DNA of 35,113 nucleotides from CAZEVY01 sp964515555. GTDB taxonomy: Bacteria; Acidobacteriota; Terriglobia; Bryobacterales; Bryobacteraceae. The notes under the pieces were generated by a model, which worked only from the letters and a program-made list of their open reading frames with translations, did no database searches and had not been told where the DNA came from. The stretch lies in contig CAZEVY010000052.1 of NCBI GenBank assembly GCA_964515555.1, forward strand, positions 1 through 35,113, in the 5' to 3' direction. This document shows positions 1-8,728 of this stretch, in pieces (within the stretch, counting starts at the first letter, position 1; the number at the start of each line of letters is the position of its first letter). Made by a program: the position numbers and the translations under genes.

Positions 1-971
1 ATCGGCTGGCTGCCCTTGCCCCCGCTGGTGAAGTAGATCACGCCGCCGACGAGCATGGCGTTGCCGTGATGCAGGCGCAGCCGCGGCGAGGTCCAGACCT
101 CGCGGACTTCGGTCTTCATGCCGTTGCGCTTGAGCTCGACGACCTTGGCGCCGGCGTCGTACTCGGCCGAGACAAACAGCAGGTTGCCGGGGCCGAAGAT
201 GGGCGTCGCCACGGCGATCCCGTACTGGGCCTTGAACGGAGTCGACCACTGCGGGTCGCCGTTGTGCGGGTTGACGCCGATGACGGCGCCGTCCATGAGC
301 ATGGCGACCTGCTCGAGTCCGTCGACGTCGATGAGGATGGGCGAGGAGTAGGCGTTCCCGATGTCGCCCCTCGACCAGACGATCTTGCCGTCGGCCTGCG
401 AGAACGCCATCCCGGCGTGGCCCTGGCCGCCGACCGGCACGATGATGGTGTCGCGAAAGGCGAGCGGGCTCGACGAGTAGCCGTAGGGCACGCGGGTGCC
501 GTTGTGATCGGTCCAAAGCTGCTGCGTCCAGACGAGCTTGCCGGTCCTTTTCTCGAAACACTGCAGGCGGCCAGTGACGCCGACGGTGAAGAGGCGATCG
601 CCGGCGACGAGCGGAGTCGAGTAGGTGCCGACGCCCTTCTTCGGGTAATCGCTAAGGAAATCGACGTCGGTCGTATGCTCCCAGATGGTCTGGCCGGTGG
701 CGGCATTGGCGGCGATGACGACCTCCTTGCGGGGCGGGCCGTACATGGTGTACAGGAAGCCGTTCTCGACGGCGGTAGAGGAGTAGCCTTCGCCAAGAGG
801 GCGCTTCCAGAGGACTTTGGGGCCGGCGGCGGGCCACTCGCCGCGGATGCCGCGGGAGTCGGTGGTGAAGTTGCGGCGGGGTCCGCCCCACTGGGGCCAG
901 GCGAGTCCGGCGGGCGCTTTCTTGGTCTGGGCGACGGCGGAACTCGCGAGGAGGAAGGATCGGCGCGTCAT
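1..971 (-). CDS. Secreted PQQ-type beta-propeller protein (3' end outside window)
   Basis: The reading frame is open from an ATG at 971 down to base 1, so the C-terminus lies beyond the window. The N-terminus (MTRRSFLLASSAVAQ) is an export signal with an Arg pair. The mature part begins with the WPQWGGPRRN type of sequence seen at the start of secreted PQQ-like/BamB-like WD40 proteins, then repeats blades with the pattern 'GDRLFTVGVTGRLQCFEKRTGKLVW', split here as GDRLFTVG and CFEKRTGKLVW. It probably folds as an eight-bladed propeller in the periplasm or outside the cell. A role as a quinoprotein enzyme is not shown, because no PQQ-ligand set can be checked in a partial sequence. It is a paralogue of the protein at 29682-30878, which has the same opening motif. 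Substrate unknown. Confidence 0.5.
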   Translation of the reverse strand, partial: MTRRSFLLASSAVAQTKKAPAGLAWPQWGGPRRNFTTDSRGIRGEWPAAGPKVLWKRPLGEGYSSTAVENGFLYTMYGPPRKEVVIAANAATGQTIWEHTTDVDFLSDYPKKGVGTYSTPLVAGDRLFTVGVTGRLQCFEKRTGKLVWTQQLWTDHNGTRVPYGYSSSPLAFRDTIIVPVGGQGHAGMAFSQADGKIVWSRGDIGNAYSSPILIDVDGLEQVAMLMDGAVIGVNPHNGDPQWSTPFKAQYGIAVATPIFGPGNLLFVSAEYDAGAKVVELKRNGMKTEVREVWTSPRLRLHHGNAMLVGGVIYFTSGGKGSQP

Positions 972-1035
972 CGTGGGATAGACGGTGGAGAGGGGGGAAG
1001 CTTCCGGTCGATGGATGGGTCGCGCGCGGCGCCGC

Positions 1036-2526
1036 CTACGACTCGATCCGCGTCGGCACCAGCGGCTGCGTCGACTCCAGCGCCGCCAGATCCAACTCGG
1101 TGATCTCGCCGCCCTCCTCGTGATACTCCGTGTCGGCGTTGACCGACCACAGGTCGTAGCGCGCGCCGAGAATGTTGCGCGCCGCCAGAATCGCCGTCAG
1201 CATGGAGTGGTCCTGGTTGTTGTAGCGGTGCATCCCGTTGCGGCCCACCAGTTGCAGATTCGGCAGCGTCGGCAGGAACTCACGCACGGCGCGCAGGCCG
1301 CGCTCGTAGACGCCGTCGTAGACCGGATACGCCTTCTTCATGCGCACCACGGTGCCGTCGAAGACGTCCTCGGCGCGGACCAGGCCGAGCAGCACCAGCT
1401 CGCGCTTGGCCTGCGCCACCAGTTCGGTGTCGGGCGTCGTCCACAGCCGGTCGCCCTCGAAGCAGAAGTACTCCATGCCCAGGCACGAGGTCTCCGGGTC
1501 GGGCACCATCTCGGGGCTCCAGTTCCCGTAGTTCTGTATCCGCCCCACGGCGACGTTGGGATCGTGCACGTAGATCCAGTTGTCGGGAAACAGGTCGCGG
1601 CCGCGAACCATCAGCGCGACGGTGAGGAAGTCGCGGTAGTGGAAGTCGTCGGCCGCCGAGCGGATGTGCTCGGGCGGCGCCGGGTCGAGCGCGCGCAGCA
1701 GGTCGTGGATGGCGATGGTGCTGACGAAGTGGCTGCCCTCGAACCTCTGGCCGCCGGCCTCCACCGCAATAACGCGCCCCGGCTCCCAGAAGACTTTCTC
1801 GACGGGCTTGTGAAACTCGACCGTCGCGCCCGACTGCTCGATCAGCGCGCGCGTCTTCTGCCACATCATGCCCGGGCCGCGGCGCGGATACTCGAATTCA
1901 TGGATCAGCGTCTTGATGGCCTTTTGTTTGTTGCCCGACTTCGGCTTGATCGCGTTCCAGACCGCCGAGACCAGCGACAGGCCCTTGATGCGCTGCGCCG
2001 CCCACTCCGCGCGGATCTCGCGGCACGGGATGCCCCAGACCTTTTCGGTGTACGTCTTGAAGAAAACCTCGTAGAGCCGCTTGCCGAAGCGGTTCGTCAC
2101 CCAGTCCTCGAAGTTGTCCTCGGGGCTGCGCGGAAATATCCGCGCGCCGACGTAGCTCAGTCCGCAGCGCGCCGACTCGAAGAGCCCGAGCCCGGCCAGC
2201 GCATTCATCGGCACCAGCGGGTAGTGGAAGAATTTCGAGTTGTAGTAAATGCGCGACATGCGCGGGCGCTTGATGAAATCGGCGCCCAGCACCTCACGCC
2301 ACATGCGGTCGACCAGCGAAACCTTTGTGAAGAACCGGTGCCCGCCGATGTCGAACAGGTAGCCCTTGTACTCAGCGGTTTGGGCGAGGCCGCCGACGAC
2401 GCCCGAGGCCTCCAGCACCGTGGAGCGGACGCCGCTCCTGGCAAGCTCGTAGGCGGCCGTAAGTCCGGCCGGACCGGCGCCAAGCACGACAACAGGAAAC
2501 GTCCCCGAGTGGGCGTTGGTTTGCAT
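1036..2526 (-). CDS. FAD-dependent amine-oxidase-fold oxidoreductase (HemY/UDP-galactopyranose mutase-like)
   Basis: 496 residues. A dinucleotide-binding motif VVVLGAGPAGLTAAYEL lies at about residues 12-28 and is followed by an acidic residue in VLEAS, as in FAD-binding Rossmann proteins. GGHRFFTKV at about 60-68 is typical of the NAD_binding_8/amino-oxidase group often labelled protoporphyrinogen oxidase-like. The C-terminal LQLVGRNGMHRYNNQDHSML matches the second FAD-contact region of that group. Such proteins commonly sit in polysaccharide loci and resemble UDP-galactopyranose mutase, but no glycosyltransferase is adjacent, so the substrate is open. It is probably cytoplasmic, as there is no signal peptide. 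The start at 2526 is only 65 nt from the divergent gene at 2592, so the two share an upstream region. Confidence 0.5.
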   Translation of the reverse strand: MQTNAHSGTFPVVVLGAGPAGLTAAYELARSGVRSTVLEASGVVGGLAQTAEYKGYLFDIGGHRFFTKVSLVDRMWREVLGADFIKRPRMSRIYYNSKFFHYPLVPMNALAGLGLFESARCGLSYVGARIFPRSPEDNFEDWVTNRFGKRLYEVFFKTYTEKVWGIPCREIRAEWAAQRIKGLSLVSAVWNAIKPKSGNKQKAIKTLIHEFEYPRRGPGMMWQKTRALIEQSGATVEFHKPVEKVFWEPGRVIAVEAGGQRFEGSHFVSTIAIHDLLRALDPAPPEHIRSAADDFHYRDFLTVALMVRGRDLFPDNWIYVHDPNVAVGRIQNYGNWSPEMVPDPETSCLGMEYFCFEGDRLWTTPDTELVAQAKRELVLLGLVRAEDVFDGTVVRMKKAYPVYDGVYERGLRAVREFLPTLPNLQLVGRNGMHRYNNQDHSMLTAILAARNILGARYDLWSVNADTEYHEEGGEITELDLAALESTQPLVPTRIES

Positions 2527-2591
2527 TACCCTCCGACGCCCCGCATAGGCCCAATCCAGCGAGTCGACTTTCTCATTGTATCCTGACCATT

Positions 2592-5315
2592 ATGGCGAAG
2601 ATAAACCGCATCGTTCCATTACTACTCTTCGGCGTAATGGTCCTGGGGGCACAGCCTCGTTTCGAGTTTTGGCCGGGCGCCGTTTACGACCCGCAAGTGC
2701 CGACTCATCAGAAGGTTCTGGGTTACGAGCCGGGCCAGCGTATCAGCTCGCACGCCAATCTGATCCGCTACATGGAGGAACTGGCGGCGGCGGCGCCCTC
2801 GCGCATGAAGGTCTACGAGTACGCGCGCACCTGGGAGGGCCGGAAGCTGGTCTACGCGGTGGTCTCCTCGGAAGCAAACATCCGCCGCCTGGACGAAATC
2901 CGCGCGTCCATGAAACGGCTGGCCGATCCGCGCGCGACTCCCGACGCCGAGGCGAAGAAACTCATCGCGCGGCTGCCGGCGGTGATCTGTCTCGCCTACG
3001 GCGTCCACGGCAACGAGATCTCCTCGCCCGACGCCGCGCTGATGACCGCCTATCATCTGCTGGCCTCGCGCAAAGACAAGATGGTCGACGACATCCTCGC
3101 CAACACCGTCGTGCTGATCGACCCCACGCAGAATCCCGACGGGCGCGACCGCTTCGTGCGGCACTTCGAGCAGAGCGAGGGCATCGAGCCGGACCCGAAT
3201 CCCTCGGCGCTCGAACACACCGAGCCCTGGCCGGGCGGCCGCACCAACCACTATCACTTCGACCTGAACCGCGACTGGCTGGCCTTCACGCAGCCGGAGA
3301 CGCGCGGCCGCATCCAGTTCCTCCAGGAATGGTACCCGCTGGTCTTCGTCGACCTGCATGAAATGGGGTCGGATTCCACCTACTACTTCGCGCCCGAGGC
3401 CGTGCCCTATAATCCGCACCTCACCGCCGATCAGCGGACCAGCCTGGAGTGGTTCGGCCGCAACAACGCGAAATGGTTCGACCAGTACGGCTTCAGTTAC
3501 TTCACGCGCGAGGTGTACGACGCCTTCTATCCCGGCTACGGCGCCAGTTGGCCGGCCTACTTCGGCTCGATCGCGATGACCTACGAGCAGGCGTCCGCGC
3601 GCGGACTTCTCATGAGGCGCAGCGACGAGACCGTGTTCCACTTCCGCGACACCGTGCGGCAGCACTTCGTGGCTTCGGTGTCCACGGCCGAGACCGCGGC
3701 ACGGCAGCGCGAGAAGCTGCTGGAGAATTTCTACCGGTACCGCGCCACGGCCATCGAGGAAGGGTCGAAGGAGCCGGTTCGCGAATACATCCTGCCGCGG
3801 CGCGGCGATACGGGCGCCGTCGACAACCTGATTTCGGTGCTGACGATGCAGGGTGTGGAGGCCAAGCGCGCCACGGCGGCGTTCTCCAACGGCGGCCGGC
3901 AGTACGAGGCGGGAACTTACGTGATCCCGCTGGCGCAGCCGGCCAAGCGCCTGATCCGGACCATGGTCGACGCGCAGGTCGATATGGAGGCCGATTTCCT
4001 CAAGGAGCAGGAACGGCGCCGCAGGAAGAAGCTGCCCGACGAGATTTACGACGTGACGGCGTGGTCGCTGCCGCTGCTCTACAGCGTCGAATGCGTGGCG
4101 GCGGCGCAGCCGTCGGCGGGCAGTTTCGAACCTGTGGCGAAGGGGTCGCGGCCTGCGGGCGGGGTGACCGGAGGGAGGGCGGCGGTGGCGTATCTGGTGC
4201 CCTGGGGATCCTCGGCGGCCTCGCGATTCCTGACGGCGGCGCTGCGGCAGGGGCTGCGCGTCCACAGTACCGACAAGGAGTTCAAGCAGAACGGGCGCAC
4301 CTTCCCGCGCGGCACGCTGATCGTCAAGGTCAAGGAGAACGCCGCGACGGTGGACGACGCCGTCGCCAGGCTCGCGGCGTCGTCGGGCGCGGAAGTGCAC
4401 GCCACCTCGACGGGCTGGGTCGACGAGGGAGTCAACTTCGGCAGCCGCTACGTCGGCGTTATCAAGAAGCCCTCGATCGCGCTGGCCTGGGACGCGCCGG
4501 CGGCCTCGGGATCGGCCGGACACACGCGTTTCGTCCTCGAGCGCCAGTACGGATTCCCGGTGACGCCGGTGCGCACGCAGATTCTCGCGACGACGGATCT
4601 CTCGCGCTTCGACGTGGTGATTCTCCCCGACGGCGGCGCTTACGCCGGCACGCTCGGGCCGAACGGACTGCGCCGCCTGCGCGACTGGGTGTCGGCCGGC
4701 GGGACGCTGATCGGCGTCGGCGGCGCGGTGGCGGCGCTGGCGGATTCGCGCGCCGGGCTGCTGGCGGTGTCGCTCGAGAATCAGCCGCGCGCTCCGGGCG
4801 AGACCCCGGCGCGGCGGCCGGAGGGTCCGACGCCGGCGGCCGGGGGACCGGCGGACGGCCGCGTCGCGGGAAAGGTGCTGGCCGACGAAAAAGCCTTCGA
4901 GGCGGCCATCCAGGCCGAGACCGAGGCTCCCGACGAAGTACCCGGCGTGCTGGTGCGCGCCCGCATTGACGCCGACCATTGGATCACCGCGGGCGCCGGC
5001 GAGACGGTGCACGCGCTCTACGCGGGCCGCGGCATCTTCACGCCGGTGAAGCTCGATCGGGGCGTCAACGCGGCAGTCTTCCTGGCGGCCGACAAGCTGC
5101 TCGCGAGCGGCTACCTGTGGGAGGAGAATCGCAAGCAACTGGCGCACAAGCCGCTGGTCATCGTGCAGCGCGAAGGGCGAGGCAACGTGATCGGCTTCAC
5201 CACGGACCCGAACTTCCGGGCGTATCTGGACGGCATGAACGTACTCTTTCTGAACGCGGTGTTCCGCGGTCCGGCTCACACGCGCGGGGGATTCGGGGCC
5301 GAAGAGGTGGAGTGA
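2592..5315 (+). CDS. Secreted M14-family zinc carboxypeptidase with C-terminal amidotransferase-like region
   Basis: 907 residues beginning with a Sec signal peptide (MAKINRIVPLLLFGVMVLGA). The zinc site of M14 peptidases is visible: HGNE at 139-142 (His139, Glu142) and the third ligand His256 in VFVDLHEMGS. The substrate-binding Asn/Arg pair is in FDLNRDW (about 223-229), and the likely general base is Glu332 in MTYEQAS. The catalytic domain fills about residues 35-375. The remaining 500 residues include a stretch (about 640-720, VVILPDGGAY, LRDWVSAGGTLIGVGG) like the class I glutamine-amidotransferase/ThuA fold seen in large bacterial M14 proteins. It probably hydrolyses peptides or peptide-like polymers outside the cytoplasm. 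It faces the FAD enzyme gene divergently. There is no clear Shine-Dalgarno; a TATCCT hexamer ends 7 nt before the ATG. Confidence 0.5.
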   Translation: MAKINRIVPLLLFGVMVLGAQPRFEFWPGAVYDPQVPTHQKVLGYEPGQRISSHANLIRYMEELAAAAPSRMKVYEYARTWEGRKLVYAVVSSEANIRRLDEIRASMKRLADPRATPDAEAKKLIARLPAVICLAYGVHGNEISSPDAALMTAYHLLASRKDKMVDDILANTVVLIDPTQNPDGRDRFVRHFEQSEGIEPDPNPSALEHTEPWPGGRTNHYHFDLNRDWLAFTQPETRGRIQFLQEWYPLVFVDLHEMGSDSTYYFAPEAVPYNPHLTADQRTSLEWFGRNNAKWFDQYGFSYFTREVYDAFYPGYGASWPAYFGSIAMTYEQASARGLLMRRSDETVFHFRDTVRQHFVASVSTAETAARQREKLLENFYRYRATAIEEGSKEPVREYILPRRGDTGAVDNLISVLTMQGVEAKRATAAFSNGGRQYEAGTYVIPLAQPAKRLIRTMVDAQVDMEADFLKEQERRRRKKLPDEIYDVTAWSLPLLYSVECVAAAQPSAGSFEPVAKGSRPAGGVTGGRAAVAYLVPWGSSAASRFLTAALRQGLRVHSTDKEFKQNGRTFPRGTLIVKVKENAATVDDAVARLAASSGAEVHATSTGWVDEGVNFGSRYVGVIKKPSIALAWDAPAASGSAGHTRFVLERQYGFPVTPVRTQILATTDLSRFDVVILPDGGAYAGTLGPNGLRRLRDWVSAGGTLIGVGGAVAALADSRAGLLAVSLENQPRAPGETPARRPEGPTPAAGGPADGRVAGKVLADEKAFEAAIQAETEAPDEVPGVLVRARIDADHWITAGAGETVHALYAGRGIFTPVKLDRGVNAAVFLAADKLLASGYLWEENRKQLAHKPLVIVQREGRGNVIGFTTDPNFRAYLDGMNVLFLNAVFRGPAHTRGGFGAEEVE

Positions 5316-5328
5316 GGACTGGGAACGC

Positions 5329-5334
5329 TATAAT
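5329..5334 (+). promoter_or_regulatory. Putative -10 box for the PP2C gene
   Basis: A perfect TATAAT lies 12 nt before the ATG at 5347. No convincing -35 hexamer is present 16-18 nt upstream, so the call rests on the -10 alone. If it is real, the transcript would start about 5 nt before the start codon and carry almost no leader, in line with the absence of a ribosome-binding site. Confidence 0.5.
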
Positions 5335-5346
5335 CTCCTATTCCGA

Positions 5347-6060
5347 ATGCTGGAAGCCCACGGAGCGTCCGACCCCGGTTGTGTCCGCAGGAACAACGAG
5401 GACCGCTACCTTGTCGATCTCAAGCTCGGCCTTTACGCCGTCGCCGACGGCATGGGCGGCGCGCAGGCCGGCGAACATGCGTCGCGAATCGCCGTCGAGG
5501 CCGTGGCCGATCACATCGCGCAGTCGCCCCGCGATTGCGTCGAGGATCTGACGAGCGCTTTCGAGGAGGCCAACCGTCGCGTGCTGGAGACGGCCGCCGG
5601 CGACCCTCAGCTGGAGGGCATGGGGACCACGCTGGTGGCGCTGCTCGAATGCAACGGCCGGCTGGCGGTGGCCAGCGTCGGCGACAGCCGGGCATACCGC
5701 TTTCACGCCGGCCGCCTGGAGCCGCTCACCGAGGACCAGAACTGGGCCAGCGAAGTCGGCCGCCGCCTGGGTCTGGGCGACGAGGTGCTGCGGACCCATC
5801 CGCTGCGACACGTGCTGACGATGGCCATCGGCGTGGCCCGCAGTCTGCGCGTGTTCACCGGCTACGCCGACTGCCCGCCGGGCTCGCTGTTCCTGTTGTG
5901 CAGCGACGGACTGCACGGGGTGGTCTCGCCGGAGGCCATCGCCGGGGCGCTCGGCGATGAGGCCTCGCTCGAGGAGAAGGGCAGGCGTCTGATCGAGGCC
6001 GCGCGTCAGGCGGGCGGTCCCGACAATATCACCGCGGTGCTGGTGCGAGCGGGCGAATAA
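5347..6060 (+). CDS. PP2C-family (PPM) serine/threonine protein phosphatase
   Basis: 237 residues, the usual size of a bacterial stand-alone PrpC/Stp-type phosphatase. The metal-binding and catalytic motifs occur in order: RRNNEDRY (14-21), VADGMGG (32-38), VASVGDSRAYR, LLCSDGLHG and GGPDNITAVLV near the C-terminus. The aspartates of these motifs would hold the two Mn/Mg ions that activate water to remove phosphate from Ser/Thr. It is cytoplasmic, with no signal or membrane segment. Such enzymes usually oppose Hanks-type kinases, but no kinase gene is in the window, so its partner is unknown. It follows the M14 peptidase by 31 nt and may be transcribed from its own TATAAT at 5329. Confidence 0.5.
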   Translation: MLEAHGASDPGCVRRNNEDRYLVDLKLGLYAVADGMGGAQAGEHASRIAVEAVADHIAQSPRDCVEDLTSAFEEANRRVLETAAGDPQLEGMGTTLVALLECNGRLAVASVGDSRAYRFHAGRLEPLTEDQNWASEVGRRLGLGDEVLRTHPLRHVLTMAIGVARSLRVFTGYADCPPGSLFLLCSDGLHGVVSPEAIAGALGDEASLEEKGRRLIEAARQAGGPDNITAVLVRAGE

Positions 6061-6078
6061 GGGAAGGGCGAAGACCGC

Positions 6079-6133
6079 GCCAGACCGCTCGCTTGCGCTC
6101 GCGGCTCCGTAAATGCAGTATGTTACCGAGCCG
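6079..6133 (-). repeat. Dispersed 55-nt intergenic repeat, copy 1
   Basis: Read on the minus strand, these 55 nt align without gaps to 34648-34702 on the plus strand, with 45 identical positions. Both copies open with CGGCTCGG and carry TACTG, GAGCCGCG and AGCGAGCGGTC at the same offsets. The CGGCTC...GAGCCG inverted repeat is kept in both, so a hairpin is probably the conserved part. Both copies are in non-coding DNA next to gene ends. It resembles REP-type elements, but no transposase (RAYT) is present here. Confidence 0.5.
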
Positions 6134-6134
6134 C
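6101..6134. terminator. Hairpin between convergent genes (possible bidirectional terminator)
   Basis: GCGGCTC (6101-6107) pairs with GAGCCGC (6128-6134) and, after one C-C mismatch, GTAA (6109-6112) pairs with TTAC (6123-6126), leaving a 10-nt loop. It lies between the convergent PP2C and ferredoxin genes, where a shared terminator is expected. Neither strand has a U-tract, so intrinsic termination is not certain. It overlaps the dispersed repeat. Confidence 0.5.
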
Positions 6135-6141
6135 AACCGTT

Positions 6142-6405
6142 CTAGCCGCGGCCGTAGTAGGCCGCGTCCTGCGCCGCGAAGTGCGCCCACTTTTCCGGAA
6201 GGTCGTCGAGCGCGAAGACCGCCGACACGGGACACACCGGCACGCACGCGCCGCAGTCGATGCACTCCACCGGGTCGATGTAGAGTCTCTCCGCCTCGGC
6301 GTAGGCCGCCTCGTCCTTCTTCGGGTGGATGCAGTCCACCGGGCAGGCGTCGACGCACGCCGTGTCCTTGGTGCCGATGCAGGGCTCTGCGATCACGTAG
6401 GCCAT
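6142..6405 (-). CDS. Seven-iron ferredoxin ([3Fe-4S][4Fe-4S])
   Basis: 87 residues, a small soluble electron carrier. By comparison with Azotobacter FdI, Cys9, Cys17 and Cys58 would bind a [3Fe-4S] cluster, and Cys21, Cys48, Cys51 and Cys54 a [4Fe-4S] cluster; Cys25 is the free cysteine of that family. The residue equivalent to the second Cys of the first motif is Thr12, so the first cluster should stay in the three-iron form unless another ligand is recruited. The C-terminal tail (LPEKWAHFAAQDAAYYGRG) is typical of FdxA-type proteins. A strong AAGGAG lies 8 nt before the ATG, and a sigma70-like promoter lies upstream at 6475-6504. It appears monocistronic, so its redox partner cannot be read from context. 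Confidence 0.5.
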   Translation of the reverse strand: MAYVIAEPCIGTKDTACVDACPVDCIHPKKDEAAYAEAERLYIDPVECIDCGACVPVCPVSAVFALDDLPEKWAHFAAQDAAYYGRG

Positions 6406-6474
6406 TGGTTCGTCTCCTTGTTAGTGCGGGCGCTGGTAGCGCGGGAGTCGTTTACAGCATCTCCGTTCTGTATG

Positions 6475-6504
6475 ACTCTAGCCGAAGGCCGCCTGTCAGG
6501 TCAA
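6475..6504 (-). promoter_or_regulatory. Sigma70-type promoter of the ferredoxin gene
   Basis: On the minus strand TTGACC (6504-6499) is followed by an 18-nt spacer and TAGAGT (6480-6475). It lies in the gap between the kinase stop and the ferredoxin start, giving a leader of about 60 nt that ends in AAGGAG. This is the best-formed promoter in the window. Confidence 0.5.
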
Positions 6505-6532
6505 GAGCACACGGCGCGGGGCGCGGGCCGCT

Positions 6533-8017
6533 TCAGGCTTGAGGCAGCGCCGGGGCGTGCTCGCCTTCGACGGCGCCCGACGGGGCGGCCGCGCCGCTCT
6601 GGGGCCGCGCGGCCGGGAGCGTGATGACGAAGCGGGTGCCCTCGCCGATCCCGCTCTCGACGTCGATCTGGCCGCCGTGCGCCTTCACAATCCACAGCAC
6701 GAAGCTCAGGCCCAGGCCGAGCCCCTTGTCGGGATCGGCGGCGCCGTCCGGGACGCGGTAGAAGCGGTCGTAGATGTGCGGCAGGTGATCGGGCGGAATG
6801 CCGCGTCCGGTATCCTCCACCGTGAGCGTGACCGTATCGCCGCCGGCGGCGAGCTTCACGCGAACGGCGCCCTCGGGCGGCGTGTACTTCACGGCGTTCG
6901 AGAGCAGGTTGGACACCAGGCGCTCGAGTTGGAGGCGATCGCCTTCCGTCCAGATGGAGTCCGGCGACTGGGCTTCGAGGCGCACGTGGCCCACCTCGGC
7001 GGGAATCTGGAACTGGTCGACAATGTCGCGGACCAGGGCGCTCAGGTCCACCGGCTCGCGTTGCAGCGCCACCTGTCCGGACTCGGACTGCGACAGCAGC
7101 AGCAGGGCGCGCACGATCTGCGACAGCCTCTCGACGTCCTCCATGGCGTTGGTGATGGCCTCGCGGTACTGCTCGGCGGTGCGCGCCGTGAACAGCGCCA
7201 CCTCGAGCTGTCCCCGGATGGCCGTGAGCGGCGTGCGCAGCTCGTGCGAGACGTCGGTGGAGAACCGCCGGATCTGGTTGAAGGAGCCTTCCAGTCGGTC
7301 GATCAATTCGTTGAAGGCCTCGATGAAGCGGTCCAGCTCGTCGCCGGCGCCGCGCGCGGCGATGCGGGGACCGAGATTGGAACCCGACATCGACTGCGCC
7401 GCGCGGGCCACTTCGTTGAGCGGCTGGAGCGCCCGGCCCGTGAGGAACCACCCCAGCAGGCTGCTGCCGAGAATCATCAGCGGGAGGAATGCAAAGTACC
7501 TGGTAGTGAAGTCGGAGAGCACGTGGACGTTCTGTTCCATCGACCGGCCCATGGCGATCAGGAAGGTGCGTTCGCGTGCGCGGTGGACGCGGTAGTAAAC
7601 CAGGTAAGGGACGCCCTCCTCGTTGCGGCGGATGCGGTGAACCGGCCGTCCATCGCCGACGATTCGGCGAATCTCCGCCGCCGACTCGAGTCCCAGCTGG
7701 CGGTAGGCCGGCGATACGTCGAGCAGCCGGCCGTTGGCGTCGGCCAGGACGCTGACGCGGCGGAGCCGCGAGACGATATAGGTCTCCTCCTGGTCGCTCG
7801 AGTCGTAGCGGAAGGCGGCGTGATCCCCGTCGACCGCCAGGTAGGTGATCAGCGTCTCCCATTCCTCTTCGAGGACGCCGCGGACGTTGGATTCGAAAAT
7901 CGACTCCAGCGTTTGCCGGAACAGCACTCCGATCCCTGCCAGCAGCAGGCTGAAGAACACCACGTAGCCGATGGTGAGCCGAAGCCGCAGCCCGACAGCT
8001 CCCCAGCGGCGGGTCAT
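6533..8017 (-). CDS. Membrane sensor histidine kinase
   Basis: 494 residues in the classic order. Transmembrane helix 1 is at about 13-33, the extracytoplasmic sensor region at about 34-172, transmembrane helix 2 at about 174-193, a HAMP linker to about 245, and the HisKA dimerisation domain has FSTDVSHELRTPL with phospho-acceptor His258. The HATPase domain shows the N box (LVSNLLSNAVKYT), G1 (VEDTGRGIP) and G2 (DKGLGLGLSFVLWIVKAHGG). It should autophosphorylate in response to an envelope signal and pass phosphate to the regulator encoded just upstream. The start is supported by AGGAG 8 nt before the ATG and a 3-nt gap from the regulator stop. The signal is unknown. Confidence 0.5.
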   Translation of the reverse strand: MTRRWGAVGLRLRLTIGYVVFFSLLLAGIGVLFRQTLESIFESNVRGVLEEEWETLITYLAVDGDHAAFRYDSSDQEETYIVSRLRRVSVLADANGRLLDVSPAYRQLGLESAAEIRRIVGDGRPVHRIRRNEEGVPYLVYYRVHRARERTFLIAMGRSMEQNVHVLSDFTTRYFAFLPLMILGSSLLGWFLTGRALQPLNEVARAAQSMSGSNLGPRIAARGAGDELDRFIEAFNELIDRLEGSFNQIRRFSTDVSHELRTPLTAIRGQLEVALFTARTAEQYREAITNAMEDVERLSQIVRALLLLSQSESGQVALQREPVDLSALVRDIVDQFQIPAEVGHVRLEAQSPDSIWTEGDRLQLERLVSNLLSNAVKYTPPEGAVRVKLAAGGDTVTLTVEDTGRGIPPDHLPHIYDRFYRVPDGAADPDKGLGLGLSFVLWIVKAHGGQIDVESGIGEGTRFVITLPAARPQSGAAAPSGAVEGEHAPALPQA

Positions 8018-8020
8018 GCT

Positions 8021-8728
8021 TCAGCTCCTGGCGTCGGCGCGCTCGCGATCGGGCGGCTTCTCGGCGGTGTCGAGCATGTAGCCGACGCCGCGGACCGTGT
8101 GGATCATCTTCACCGGCCAGCGGTCGTCGATCTTGCTGCGCAGGTGCCGGATGTAGACGTCGACGATGTTGGTCAGCCCGTCGTACTCCATGTCCCAGAC
8201 GTGCTCGACGATCATGGTGCGGCTGAGCGGACGCCCGCGGTTTCGCATCATGTATTCCAGGATGCTGAATTCCTTCGGCGCCAGGTCGATGGCGTCGCCC
8301 GCGCGCGTCACCTTGCGGCGCAGGCAGTCCAGCGCCAGGTCGCCGACCTGGAGCCGCTCGGGCATGGGCTGGCCGCGGCGCAGCAGCGCGCGCACGCGCG
8401 CCAGTAGCTCGACGAACGCGAAGGGCTTCACCAGGTAGTCGTCGGCGCCCAGCTCCAGCCCCTTCACGCGGTCCTCTACCTTGTCGCGCGCGCTGAGCAC
8501 CAGCACCGGCGGACTGGCCTTGCGGTTGCGGACCTTCTCCAGCACTTGCAGACCGTCGATATCGGGGAGCATCAGGTCCAGGATGAGCAGGTCGTAGTCG
8601 GCGGAATGCACCATGCCAAGAGCGGCGGCGCCGGCGCCGGCGGTGTCGACCGCGTAGCCGGAGCTTTCCAGACCCCGCCGAACGAAGTCGGCGATGCGTT
8701 GTTCGTCTTCGACGACCAGGATGCGCAC
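8021..8728 (-). CDS. OmpR/PhoB-family response regulator
   Basis: About 235 residues from a GTG at 8728. The receiver domain begins directly with VRILVVEDE (acidic pocket Glu7/Asp8), carries phospho-acceptor Asp51 in LLILDLMLPDIDG and the conserved Lys in DDYLVKPF. The C-terminal winged helix (about 130-225) has ILEYMMRNRGRPLSRTMI and the recognition region NIVDVYIRHLRSKID. I chose GTG 8728 because the family starts within a few residues of the receiver core and GAGAGG precedes it; an ATG at 8761 would add 11 residues without family support. It is the partner of the kinase at 6533-8017. Targets are unknown; the regulator may control the ferredoxin or itself, but no binding site was identified. 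Confidence 0.5.
   Translation of the reverse strand: MRILVVEDEQRIADFVRRGLESSGYAVDTAGAGAAALGMVHSADYDLLILDLMLPDIDGLQVLEKVRNRKASPPVLVLSARDKVEDRVKGLELGADDYLVKPFAFVELLARVRALLRRGQPMPERLQVGDLALDCLRRKVTRAGDAIDLAPKEFSILEYMMRNRGRPLSRTMIVEHVWDMEYDGLTNIVDVYIRHLRSKIDDRWPVKMIHTVRGVGYMLDTAEKPPDRERADARS

Noticed and set aside
2622..5279. 885-codon open frame antisense to the M14 peptidase gene
   Set aside because: Shadow of a GC-rich gene: no signature of a known family, Arg/Ala-rich composition, and the plus-strand frame has complete M14 motifs.
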